NCBI GenBank assembly: GCA_963848525.1
Contig: CAWKDZ010000003.1
Location: forward strand, 248,001 to 312,000
Source of the DNA: JACCTU01 sp963848525
GTDB lineage: Bacteria; Actinomycetota; Thermoleophilia; Gaiellales; Gaiellaceae
DNA: 64,000 bases
Direction: 5' to 3'
Every line of letters begins with the position of its first letter. The first letter of the stretch is position 1. Shown one piece after another: positions 25,406 through 34,410 of this stretch. The translations under genes were made by a program, and so were the position numbers. A model generated the notes under the pieces. It was not told the DNA's origin and ran no database searches. It saw nothing but the letters and a program-made list of their open reading frames with translations.

Positions 25406-25428
25406 TCTTCAGCCGATAACGATGTGAG

Positions 25429-25464
25429 CGAGGCCCGGCAAATGCCGGGCCTCGTTGCTTTTTG
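25429..25464 (+). terminator. Intrinsic terminator of rpoBC
   Basis: A perfect 12-bp stem, cgaggcccggca / tgccgggcctcg, around aa, followed by ttgcttttt. One of the strongest rho-independent terminators in the window. Confidence 0.92.
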
Positions 25465-25490
25465 GGCACGAAACGGTTGTGTGCTAACGT
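25462..25490 (+). promoter_or_regulatory. Candidate promoter for leaderless vapBC
   Basis: TTGGGC (25462-25467), a 17-bp spacer and TAACGT (25485-25490). The expected +1 falls at about 25497, exactly on a GTG codon of vapB. No Shine-Dalgarno is present, so a leaderless mRNA is suggested. The -35 box overlaps the T-tract of the rpoC terminator. Confidence 0.55.
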
Positions 25491-25496
25491 GTGTGC

Positions 25497-25736
25497 GTGC
25501 GACTACACATTACGCTCGACGACGAGCTGGTCGCGGCGCTCGATCGACGACTGAGCCCCCGGCGGCGGAGCGCCTTCATCGCGCGGGCAGTTGAACGCGC
25601 GCTCGAGGACGAGCTGCGCTGGGAGGCAATCCTCGCCTCGGTCGGAGCGATCGGCGACGACGAGCACCCATGGGACGAGGACGCGGCGGCATGGGTTCGC
25701 GCCCAGCGCCGGGCCGACGAGCGGCGCCTCGGCTAG
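25497..25736 (+). CDS. vapB: VapB-type ribbon-helix-helix antitoxin
   Basis: A 79-residue protein starting at GTG 25497 (an alternative GTG is 6 nt upstream). The N-terminus RLHITLDDELVAALDRRL and SPRRRSAFIARAVERALEDE form a ribbon-helix-helix DNA-binding unit. The C-terminal part (HPWDEDAAAWVRAQRR) is the likely toxin-binding tail with Trp residues. The stop shares a base with the vapC start (TAGTG), the usual antitoxin-toxin coupling. It should bind VapC and repress the operon. Confidence 0.78.
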   Translation: MRLHITLDDELVAALDRRLSPRRRSAFIARAVERALEDELRWEAILASVGAIGDDEHPWDEDAAAWVRAQRRADERRLG

Positions 25737-26131
25737 TGGCCGCAGTCCTGCTCGACACGACCGTACTGATCGACGTGCTCCGCGGTCGCTCGGGTGCGCG
25801 CGAGCGGCTGCTTCAGCTCCGCGTCGCGGACGACGAGCCGGCGACGTGCGCGATCAACGTGGAGGAGGTCGTGCGGGGCCTTCGCCCTCGGGAGGCTGCG
25901 ACCGCGAACCTCCTCTTCGGCGGACTTCGCATCGTCCCGCTGGCAGCGGAGGAGGGTCGTCGAGCCGGCGAGTGGCGGCGCGCGTACGCGATGCGTGGAC
26001 GCACGCTCGCGCAGGCCGACTGCCTCGTCGCGGCGGCCGCGTTGTCGGTCGGCGGACGCCTGGCGACGGGCAATCCGAAGGACTTCCCGATGCGCGAGCT
26101 CCGCGTCGAGCACTGGCCTGTGGGCGAGTAG
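25736..26131 (+). CDS. vapC: VapC-type PIN-domain ribonuclease toxin
   Basis: A 131-residue PIN domain RNase. The acidic metal-binding residues are visible: Asp7 (VLLDTTVLID), Glu43/44 (INVEEV), Asp95 (LAQADCLVAAAAL) and a C-terminal TGNPKDFP segment (Asp116). Family toxins cleave tRNA or rRNA; the target here cannot be told. Domain complete, no disruption seen. GTG start overlapping the vapB stop. Confidence 0.82.
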   Translation: MAAVLLDTTVLIDVLRGRSGARERLLQLRVADDEPATCAINVEEVVRGLRPREAATANLLFGGLRIVPLAAEEGRRAGEWRRAYAMRGRTLAQADCLVAAAALSVGGRLATGNPKDFPMRELRVEHWPVGE

Positions 26132-26147
26132 GCGACGCAGGACCGAG

Positions 26148-28631
26148 CTACCGCCGCCACGGAAAGCCGGCGTCGGTTCGGAGCTCGGACGCTGTTGGCC
26201 CGTACAGCGCGATGACGCGAACCGTCTCGTCGCCGCGCGGGTCCGGGAGAACGCTCCGAGGCAGCTCGAACTCGAACCCGTTCTTGCCGAGCTCGTGCTG
26301 GCCGAGGATCGCGTGCGGCCTGAGCTTCCTGGCGTTGCCGACGTACGCGGCGCGATCGCCGACAAAGACGACGAGCGTGTGGACGCTGTGGTTCGTACCC
26401 CGTCGATCGGCGAAGCCGCTGAACACCCAACCCGTCTTCTCCGGCTTGACGCGCAAGACGCCGCGGATCGCGTTCGCGCTGACCGGGATCCGGCGCCCTC
26501 GGGCGAGGACGGCCTCGCCGCCTTCCACGAGCGAGTAGACGACGTCGCTCCCCCGCACTCGGGAGAGCCGGGTCGAGGCAGCTCTGCCGTGAATCGCGTA
26601 GACCTCGACGGCGTTGCGGCCGTCCCTGAGCGCGTCCTCCGGCAGCATGGCGGAGAAGCGTGTCCGCCCGTGCTGGTCGAACGTCCGCGTTACGGCCGCG
26701 ATCGTCCCGTTGACCGCGAGGGCGAGGTCGAGCCTGCGCGGCGCGCCGCTGACCGAGCCCTCGACGAACGAGGGGACCAGTCCGGAGCGCTTGTCGACGG
26801 CGTCGAGCAGCGTCGCGCCGTCGATGCTCACGGCGACGTCGGTGTTCGCCGCGACGCTGAACGAGCTTGCGCTACGGCCGACGAGCTCGCGGTGCGGTCC
26901 GATCGCGTAGACCCGTGAGAAAGCGCCCGTGCCGAACATCTCGATCCGCCGGGCGTTCGCGCGCGCACGCCGCGCGCGGAGCGCGGACAGGCGCTGCGAC
27001 ACGCGCGACCCGTCCCGCTCCAGCACCCAGACGTCGCCGTCGTGCGGCAACCGACCGCCGACAAGCGGTCGACCGTCAACCCGCCACCCGAGCGGAACGC
27101 CGAGGACGCGCGCGATGGTCGGCAGGACGTCGAGCGTCCTTGCGAGGCCGTCGACGATCCGTCCCTCCCGCTGCCGGGGCAGCTTCACGAACAACGGGAC
27201 GAACGCGATCTCGTCGAGATTGGTCGCGGTGGGGAGGCGGCGCTGGTCTCGGACCCGGAAGCCGACGCCGTGATCGGCGGTGACGATCACGAGCGCGCGG
27301 TCGAAGAGTCCCGTCTCACGCAGGCCGCGCAGAACGATTCCCAGCGCGGCGTCGGTGTAGCCCAGCTGGAGCAGGTATCGCTGCTCGCCCTGGACCGCCG
27401 GCCAGTGCTCGAGCCACAGCCCGTCGTCGATCCCGCGGAGGATGCGGGCATCGACCGTGTACCTGCGGCCGGAGGGAAGGTAGACGTACGGGACGTGCGG
27501 TAGCAAAGAATCGAGGAAGTACAGCGTCGGCCGGCGCCGTGACGAGAGCAGCTCCGCGAAGCGGCAAATGCTTCGTGCACACGCCTCGACGTTGGTGCCC
27601 CGAGCGGGCTGCGGCGCCTCGTTCGCCCGTACTCCGCCGGCGCCGAAGTTTCCCCACGAGTTGTCGATCGGCGGAACCCGCCGCGCGTACGGCTCCGGCA
27701 GGACGAGGTGGAGATACACGATCGAAGTGTCGGACGCGAGCGAACCCGCCTGGCCGCGCACGACCTGGGTCTCCTCCGCGACGGCCTCGTGGCAGAGCGA
27801 CGGGGGACAGAGCCGGGTCAGGGACTCGATCACGTCGAGCCGATAGCTCCCGCCGAGCAGCGTGAAGAGGTTCCGCGGGTACTCCGACGCAACGGGAAGC
27901 TTCTTCGGGTCGGGCGTCAGCCCGGTGAGGATCGACGGGATCGCCACCTCGCTGAGCCAATACGTCGTCGTCGCGTCGCGGTACCAGTTGGACTTGCGCG
28001 CCAGTGCAGCGAAGTTCGGGAACCGTCCCCCGTCGATCTGCTGGCGCTCGTCCATCAACGAGGTCGTGTTGAGCTCGTCGAACACGATCACGACGACCGG
28101 CGTCCGGGCATCAACCGTGGCCGCGCGCACTACCGGCGGCTCGCCGCGGACGAGCTCGGCGACCGGCGAACTGAACAAGAACAACGCCGCGAAGACGATC
28201 GGGGCGGGCGCGAGGACGGTCAGGACGAAGCGTGCGGTCGAGGCCCGCCCGTAGGCGATCGACGCGGCAGTGCCGACAACGATCGCGGCGACGACCGCCG
28301 CCACGCCGCCTAGCACGTCGAGTTGTGTCAGCAGGTGGAGCGCGAGCAGCCCCGCGAGGCCCCCGACGAACGCGACGTGCAGAACGTTCGCAAGCGTGCG
28401 GCTCGCGAGTCCGACGACGAGCTCGACCGAGACGAGTATGAGCGCCGGCCCGAGCGCCACGGCCAGCGCGAACAACACGATCTCCTGGTCCGAAGACCCG
28501 CGCACCACGAAGAACGGCGGGTTCCGGCCGAGGACGTCGAGAAGCGGCTGGGCGACGGCAAGTCCGGAGAGCGCTGCGAGGTGAGCGAAATTCCGGAGCA
28601 GTTCGAGGGCACGTGAGCTACGCGCCGTCAT
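26148..28631 (-). CDS. Membrane-anchored sulfatase/alkaline-phosphatase-superfamily protein
   Basis: An 827-residue protein with about five membrane helices in the first 155 residues and an extracytoplasmic sulfatase-like domain (about 178-560). Metal ligands Asp185-Glu186 lie in VVVIVFDELNTTSLMD. The nucleophile is probably Thr in RDATTTYWLSEVAIPSILTG. The second metal motif is VIVTADHGVGF. A beta-rich C-terminal region follows (SGAPRRLDLALAVNGTIAAV; GWVFSGFADRRG). No Cys/Ser-type formylglycine motif is seen, so transfer or hydrolysis of a phospho-group on a surface polymer is more likely than sulfate hydrolysis. Paralog of the gene at 30472. Confidence 0.75.
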   Translation of the reverse strand: MTARSSRALELLRNFAHLAALSGLAVAQPLLDVLGRNPPFFVVRGSSDQEIVLFALAVALGPALILVSVELVVGLASRTLANVLHVAFVGGLAGLLALHLLTQLDVLGGVAAVVAAIVVGTAASIAYGRASTARFVLTVLAPAPIVFAALFLFSSPVAELVRGEPPVVRAATVDARTPVVVIVFDELNTTSLMDERQQIDGGRFPNFAALARKSNWYRDATTTYWLSEVAIPSILTGLTPDPKKLPVASEYPRNLFTLLGGSYRLDVIESLTRLCPPSLCHEAVAEETQVVRGQAGSLASDTSIVYLHLVLPEPYARRVPPIDNSWGNFGAGGVRANEAPQPARGTNVEACARSICRFAELLSSRRRPTLYFLDSLLPHVPYVYLPSGRRYTVDARILRGIDDGLWLEHWPAVQGEQRYLLQLGYTDAALGIVLRGLRETGLFDRALVIVTADHGVGFRVRDQRRLPTATNLDEIAFVPLFVKLPRQREGRIVDGLARTLDVLPTIARVLGVPLGWRVDGRPLVGGRLPHDGDVWVLERDGSRVSQRLSALRARRARANARRIEMFGTGAFSRVYAIGPHRELVGRSASSFSVAANTDVAVSIDGATLLDAVDKRSGLVPSFVEGSVSGAPRRLDLALAVNGTIAAVTRTFDQHGRTRFSAMLPEDALRDGRNAVEVYAIHGRAASTRLSRVRGSDVVYSLVEGGEAVLARGRRIPVSANAIRGVLRVKPEKTGWVFSGFADRRGTNHSVHTLVVFVGDRAAYVGNARKLRPHAILGQHELGKNGFEFELPRSVLPDPRGDETVRVIALYGPTASELRTDAGFPWRR

Positions 28632-28721
28632 TGTCGTGTTTTCGACCCTTCACGAGGGCGCCCCGATTATCGCCGTCGGCGCGTCGTTTTACCAAGAACG
28701 GCGGGCGGCTCTGCTACAACC

Positions 28722-30455
28722 ATGCGGGTCGTGAAGAGGGGGCTTGTCGTCGCGCTGCTCGCACTCGCCTTCCCGGCGAACGCACTCGCAGGCCCTTGCG
28801 GTCTTCCCGATGCGCAGACGCTCTGGATCGACTTCGGCACGCCCGACCTGCGCAACGTCTTCGTTCGTCCCGGGACGATTTTGGCCGTCTCCACCGGCAA
28901 CTTCCCGGCGGAGGCGCGCGCCGCCGGGTCGCAGACGATCTACTGGGACATGAACCTGAACAACCGCGTCGGGACGCCGACCGCGCCCGCGGATCCCGCG
29001 CTGATGGACGAGCGCGCGGCGCGCCTGTTCGTGTTCGCGGCCTCGCAGACGGGCTGCGCGACGCCGTGGATCGTCCTCAACGAGCTCTTCGGCTCGCAGC
29101 TCGAGACTCCCTGGACGCCGAACAACGCGCAGTACCGCGCGAACGTGCTCGCACTCATGCGCGGCCTCGCAGCGCGCGGCGCCCGTCCGTTCCTGCTCCT
29201 CTCGCAGCCGCCCTACACCGGCGAGGAGGAGGCGGACAACTGGTGGCGCGCCATCGCGCAGGTCGGCGACCTCGTGCCGGAGGTCTATCCGAGCGCGAGG
29301 TCGATCTGGGCCTCGGGGCCGATCGTCGGCAACCGGCGCCTCCGCGCGTCGTATCGGCGCGCGGTTGCGAACCTCCTCAGCATCGGCATTCCGGTCTCGA
29401 AGCTCGGGCTGATCCTCGGCTTCCAGAGCGCGCCCGGCACGGGCGGGCGCGAGGGGCTGCGCCCGCGCCAGGCGTGGTTCGAGGTGATCAAGTGGCAGGC
29501 GCTCTCGGCCCGCCAGGTCGCGGCGGAAATGAACATCCCGACGGTCTTCTCGTGGGGCTGGGGCACGTTCAGCGAGGCCGGGATCGACCCGGACAAGGCC
29601 GACGCGGGCTGCGTCTGGCTCTGGACGCGCGACCCGAGCCTCTGCAACGGGCCGGCGGTCGCGGGCAAGGGCTTCTCGACGTCCAGGCGCCAGGGGCAGC
29701 TGATGCTCCCGAACGGCGCGATGTGCCGGATCGGCCCGTACTCGATCCGGGCGGACGCGATCGCGCGCCTGAACCGGATGGTGCAGGACCGCGACGTCGC
29801 GTACACGGCGCTGCTCCAGCGGCTCGCGAACGCGCGCCACGCCTCGGTCTCCATGCGCGAGGTGCTGGCGGCGGAGCGGGCGATCGTCTCCCGCCGCTTC
29901 GGCGGACGCCGCTCCTCGTACGTCGCGGCGCTCGGCGCGGCGCGGGCGAACCTCGACGTCGCGCGCGGGGTGATCGCCGACGAGCTGCGGCGCCGCAAGC
30001 TCGCGGCGCGGATGCGCGTCTCGCGTCCGTCCTACGGAGCGATCGCCGGCTTCTACGCGTCGTATCCGGATCTGCAGGTGCGCGCGCTGGAAGCGTCGCC
30101 CGCCCCCTGGTGGCTCGACGGTCGCAGGGCCGGGCTCGCCCTCTCGTCGCTCGCGCCGCCGCAGGTGTTCGACGTCCCCAGCGGGCGGCGCTCGTACGTG
30201 CGGACGACGACGGGGACGTACTTCGTGCGGCCGCTCGACGTCTCGCGACCGCTCGGCTCGGTCTCGCTCTCGCAGGCGCGTCCGGCGATCGCCGCGGCGC
30301 TCCGCTACTTCGCGCAGAGCGAGGCCGTCCTCCGCTGGAGTGCCGCGCAGCAGACGTCGCTCCTGCGCGAGGCCGTCTGCCGCCGGGACGACCTCCCCGA
30401 GGTGGGCGCCATCGACCTGCAGGACTTCCTTCCGTTTCTCGCCCTGAACGGGTAG
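28722..30455 (+). CDS. Secreted protein of unknown function
   Basis: A 577-residue product with a clear signal peptide (residues 1-24, PANALAG). The mature part has repeated aromatic and charged strands such as IVLNELFGS, PFLLLSQPPYTGEEEADNWW, GLILGFQSAPGTGGREGL and PTVFSWGWGTFSEAGIDPDK. This rhythm of beta-strand ends with Glu, Trp and Asp suggests a TIM-barrel glycosidase-like fold, but no family could be named. C-terminal half helical (LNRMVQDRDVAYTALLQRLA). It starts divergently from the sulfatase-like gene, and a paralog of that gene follows, suggesting shared work on a surface glycan. Confidence 0.6.
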   Translation: MRVVKRGLVVALLALAFPANALAGPCGLPDAQTLWIDFGTPDLRNVFVRPGTILAVSTGNFPAEARAAGSQTIYWDMNLNNRVGTPTAPADPALMDERAARLFVFAASQTGCATPWIVLNELFGSQLETPWTPNNAQYRANVLALMRGLAARGARPFLLLSQPPYTGEEEADNWWRAIAQVGDLVPEVYPSARSIWASGPIVGNRRLRASYRRAVANLLSIGIPVSKLGLILGFQSAPGTGGREGLRPRQAWFEVIKWQALSARQVAAEMNIPTVFSWGWGTFSEAGIDPDKADAGCVWLWTRDPSLCNGPAVAGKGFSTSRRQGQLMLPNGAMCRIGPYSIRADAIARLNRMVQDRDVAYTALLQRLANARHASVSMREVLAAERAIVSRRFGGRRSSYVAALGAARANLDVARGVIADELRRRKLAARMRVSRPSYGAIAGFYASYPDLQVRALEASPAPWWLDGRRAGLALSSLAPPQVFDVPSGRRSYVRTTTGTYFVRPLDVSRPLGSVSLSQARPAIAAALRYFAQSEAVLRWSAAQQTSLLREAVCRRDDLPEVGAIDLQDFLPFLALNG

Positions 30456-30471
30456 CGCCACGCGCGAGGTC

Positions 30472-32839
30472 CTGACCCGCGCAGCGCACCTCGCCGTGCT
30501 GTCTGCGTTCGCGCTCGCGCAGCCGCTCTTCGAGATCCTCGGCAAGAACGCGGAGTTCTTCGCGGTCCGGGGCTCGACGAGCCGGGAGATCGTCGTCTTC
30601 GCGCTTGCGCTCGTGGTGCTCCCGCCGGCGATTCTGCTCGCGGTCGAGCAGCTCGTGGCGCTCGTCTCGGCACCGGCGATGCGCGCGATGCACCTCGTCT
30701 TCATCGTCGGCCTCGCGGCGCTGATCCTGCTTCAGGTGACGAGGCGGTTCCTCCCCGGCTGGGTCGCGGTCGGCCTTGCCGTCGCCCTCGCGGTCGCTCT
30801 CGGCGTTCTCTACCTGCGAACGCGGCTCGTCCCGACGTTCCTGACCGTGCTCGCACCTGCGCCGCTCGTCTTTCTCCTGCTCTTCCTGTTCACGACCTCG
30901 GTGTCCAAGCTGGTCTTCGTCGAGGAGGTCGCCGTGCGCACTGCAGCGGTGCGCTCGAGCACGCCGGTCGTGCTGCTGGTGCTCGACGAGTTCAACCCGG
31001 CCGGGCTGATGGACGCGAACCGCCGGCTCGACGCCGAGCGCTTCCCGAACTTCGCGGCGCTCGCACGGCAGTCCAACTGGTACCGGGACGCGACGACGGT
31101 CCACGCGCACACGGAGAAAGCCGTCCCGGCGATCCTCACGGGGCGTCTGCCGGACCCGGGTGCGTTACCGGTGCACGCGGATCACCCGCGGAACCTGTTC
31201 ACGCTCCTCGGCCGGCGCTACCGCATGAACGTGCTCGAGACGCTGACGCGACTCTGTCCGCGGACCGTCTGCAGCGGCACAGCGGCCGCGCAGTCCGAAG
31301 AGCCTGTCGGCCCGACGCGCACGGAGTCGCTCGTCTCCGACGCGTCGGTCGTCTACGCGCACGTGCTGCTGCCGGAGGAACTGGCGGGTCGGCTGCCGGC
31401 GATCACCGACACGTGGACGAACTTCCGCGGCGGCGACGAAGAGGCCGAGGAGGCTCGCGCCTGCGGGCGCAAGTTCTGCGCCTTCACGGCCAGGATCGGT
31501 GCGTCGCAGCGGCCGTCGCTGTCGTTCCTGCATGCGCTCCTGCCGCACGTGCCGTGGCAGTACCTCCCGCAGGGGCGTCGCTATGCCAACGAGGTGCGCC
31601 GCATTCCGGGCGTCGAGAACGCGCGGTGGGGGCGCGACCGCTGGCTGGTCGAGCAGGGCTACCAGCGCTATCTGCTCCAGCTCGGGTACACCGACGCTGC
31701 GCTCGGCCTCGTGCTCGAGCGGCTGCGCGCGACGGGCCTCTACGACCGCTCGCTGATCGTCCTCACCGGCGACCACGGCGCGGGCTTCACACCCGGCGAG
31801 CCTCGCCGGCTGATCACGCGCGGGAACGCGCCCGACCTCGCCTTCGTGCCGCTCTTCGTCAAGCTGCCCCGCCAACGCACCGGTCGGACGATCGGCGGGC
31901 TCGCGCGCACCGTGGACATCGTCCCGACGATCGTGGACGCACTGAACATCCGGACGCCGTGGCGCTTCGACGGGCGTTCGCTGCTCGGCCGGCTGCCCGC
32001 GGACGGCCCGGTCGCCGTCGGCGGCAACGCAGGCACGGTCTCCGGTCGCCTCTCGGACCTCCGGCGGCGCCAGCAAGCGGCGCTTCGTGCCCGCGCGCGG
32101 CTGTTCGGCGCCGGCTCGTTCGAGGAGGTCTACCGCCTCGGCGCCGAGCGCTCGCTCTTCGGGCGGCGGGTCGCAGAGCTGCCGAGCCTCCGCGGCGGGG
32201 CGCGGGCGCGCGACCGTCAACGGCGCGAGCCTCTTCGCCGACGTCGACACCCGGTCGGACCTCGTCCCGAGCTACCTCACCGGGAGCGTGAGCGGACAGG
32301 GTGCGGGCGCTCGGCTCGCGGTCGCCCTCAACGGCGTGGTCGCCGCGGTCACGCGAACGTACGGGTCGGGGCGCTTCGCGGCGATGATCTCGCCCTCGGC
32401 TCTGCGGCCGGGCAAGAACGACGTCGCGCTCTACGCAGTCCGGGGCGGCAGCCTGCAGCCGCTCGGCGGCGGCAGCGCGCCGTTTCGGCTCGAAGGGGGC
32501 CGTCTCGTCTCCGAAACGCGTTCGGTCCCGGTCGTCCGCGGCGCGCTGCGCGGCCAGGCGCGGATGAGCGTCCGGCCCGACACCGTCCTCTTCAGCGGCT
32601 GGGCCGTCGACTCCCGGGCGCGCCGCGCCGCCGACTCCGTCGTCGTCCTCGCCGGGAACTCGTCCGTGTACGTGGGCAGCGCCAGCAACTTCGCGCGGCC
32701 GGACCTCGAAAGGCGCTACGGGGTCCGCGAGGCGGGGTTCTTCTTCGAGGTCCCGCGGAGCGCGGTCGGCGACCTGCGCAGCGTGCGCGTCTTCGTAGTT
32801 CGCGGCAACGTCGCGTCGGAGCTACCCCTCCGACGCTAA
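30472..32839 (+). pseudogene. Second membrane sulfatase-like protein, one frameshift
   Basis: Close paralog of the 26148-28631 gene with the same layout: membrane helices, VVLLVLDEFNPAGLMD, RFPNFAALARQSNWYRDATT, LPHVPWQYLPQGRRY, LIVLTGDHGAGF and the beta-rich tail. One extra base in the GC-run near 32201-32212 shifts the frame between LPSLRGGAR and ATVNGASLFADVDTRSDLVP. Removing it restores 788 residues ending VASELPLRR. The start is unclear: homology with the paralog reaches upstream of GTG 30496, but no ATG/GTG/TTG lies there after the TGA at 30445. CTG 30472 behind GCGAGG is the best candidate. Confidence 0.68.
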
Positions 32840-34224
32840 CGGCGCCGCGCGTGGTAGAGCACGCGCGCGCCTTCGCCGAGCTGCTCGGAGCGGACGACCT
32901 CGAACCGAGCCGAGAGGCAGCGCTCGAACCAGTCGAGCCGGTAGTCGGGATGGTCGTGCTCGCGCTTGCGCGCCAGCAGCCGCGCGACCATCGGGTCGTC
33001 CGGCGTCGGGAACTCGACGACGACGGCCGGCGTCAGGTCGTGGAGCCAGTCGACGAACGACTCGACCGGAACGTTGCCGCCGATGGAGACGTGGTGGACG
33101 AGCGCAAGGGCGAGCGCCAGGTCGGGACGGCCCCGCTCGGGCAACGAGCGGCGTTCGCGCCCGCGCCAGCCGAGCCCGGGTGACGGGTCGGCGACGTCGG
33201 CGACGAGCGGGAGGATCCGCTCCGAGCCTTCCTGTCCGAGCTCCGCGTAGAGACGGTCGAGCACGACCGCGTCGGCGTCCAGCGCGACGACGTAGTCCGC
33301 GCGCTCCGCGGCCGCCCGTGCGTGCCTGCCCTCGTTCGCGCCGACGTCCCAGACCCGGCTCGGCGACTCGGCGGCAACCGCCTCGGCGACGAAGCGGAGC
33401 TTGCGCTCGGCATCCTCCTCCGAGTACGTCGTCGTCGCCCCGTACTCGGACCACGCCGAGGGCTCGTCCGGCGGCCGCAGGCGTCCGATCAGCCGCTCGA
33501 GTCGCCCGACGTTGGCGACGATCAGCTCCTTGCGGAAGCCGGCCTTGCGCAGCTCGCCGCGGACGTCGCGCTCCGTCGCGGCGTAGCGCCGCTCGAGGCG
33601 CGCGTGCAGGAAGACGTCGGTCGTCGCACCGCGCCGGAAGCGGTCGCGGAAGGACACGAGGCCGCGGAACTCGGCCGGCGTGATCCCGGCGACTGCGCCG
33701 CGCAGGCGCGGCTGGAACGGAACGCCTTTCCAGCCCTGGAGCAGGAGCGGGTAGAGGAAGAGCATGCAGAACTGCCGGTAGCCGGCCCAGGGCTCGCCCT
33801 CGCGCAGCGGCTCGAACGAGCCGACGTCGACGAACACGGGCCGCGCTCCGACGAACTGGACGTTGTAGGGCGTCGCGTCCTTCAGCATCAGCCCGGCGCC
33901 GATCGCGCGCCGGACGAGCTCGAGCTGGAGCAGCGCGGCGTCGCGCAGCATCCCGAACGTCCACTCGTACGGGTACGAGACGAACGGGACGACGTCGTGC
34001 TCGAGCACGGCGCTGACGCCGTCGGGCACGTCGAAGGCGGCGTCGCGCAACTCCCTGGTCGGGATCAGCTTTCCCTCGCCGACGAGCTCGCCGAAGAGCG
34101 GGGAGGCCGCCAGCGCCTGCCAGTCCGCGAGCCCGCGGTCCGAGAGGAGGCGGTAGACCCGCCCGTCCGCCAGCGCGACTCGGCTGTCGGGATCGCGGAA
34201 CGATCCCGGCTCGAGCTCGATCAG
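32836..34224 (-). CDS. Kinase-like domain fused to class I SAM methyltransferase
   Basis: Coding extends upstream of the first standard start (TTG at 34050) as IELEPGSFRDPDSRVALADG and RVYRLLSDRGLADWQAL, so CTG at 34224 inside a CTGA overlap with the preceding stop is proposed (462 residues). Residues about 60-190 contain LKDATPYNVQF (D116-x4-N121) and PVFVDVGSFE (D133), resembling the catalytic loop and DFG of protein-kinase-like folds. A Rossmann methyltransferase domain follows from about 285, motif I VWDVGANEGRHAR (291-299). The substrate is unknown. It shares a CTAA tail overlap with the sulfatase-like gene and is coupled to the YIDPGTGS gene. Confidence 0.7.
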   Translation of the reverse strand: MIELEPGSFRDPDSRVALADGRVYRLLSDRGLADWQALAASPLFGELVGEGKLIPTRELRDAAFDVPDGVSAVLEHDVVPFVSYPYEWTFGMLRDAALLQLELVRRAIGAGLMLKDATPYNVQFVGARPVFVDVGSFEPLREGEPWAGYRQFCMLFLYPLLLQGWKGVPFQPRLRGAVAGITPAEFRGLVSFRDRFRRGATTDVFLHARLERRYAATERDVRGELRKAGFRKELIVANVGRLERLIGRLRPPDEPSAWSEYGATTTYSEEDAERKLRFVAEAVAAESPSRVWDVGANEGRHARAAAERADYVVALDADAVVLDRLYAELGQEGSERILPLVADVADPSPGLGWRGRERRSLPERGRPDLALALALVHHVSIGGNVPVESFVDWLHDLTPAVVVEFPTPDDPMVARLLARKREHDHPDYRLDWFERCLSARFEVVRSEQLGEGARVLYHARRR

Positions 34225-34373
34225 TGCGGCGCGGCCTCGTCGTCGGGCTGACGGCGGAAGACGCGCTTGACGCGGCTCCAGTAGAGCTTCGCCGTCACCG
34301 CCGCAGCCGCGACGCCGCCGGCGATCGCCTGGAGGACGAGGCTGCCGGTGCCCGGGTCGATGTAGGCGAGCAT
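34221..34373 (-). CDS. Small conserved YIDPGTGS membrane protein
   Basis: A 50-residue protein, MLAYIDPGTGSLVLQAIAGG, one membrane helix (about 11-30) and a basic tail (KLYWSRVKRVFRRQ). The YIDPGTGS-LQ pattern recurs in short proteins of many phyla next to surface-polymer genes. Their function is unknown to me. ATG 34373 is chosen because the conserved motif begins two residues later; a longer reading to 34406 is possible. The TGA overlaps the CTG start of the methyltransferase gene. Confidence 0.62.
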   Translation of the reverse strand: MLAYIDPGTGSLVLQAIAGGVAAAAVTAKLYWSRVKRVFRRQPDDEAAPH

Positions 34374-34410
34374 GTGGCCGGGAGGATAACGACCGGTGAA
34401 GACCACGTGA

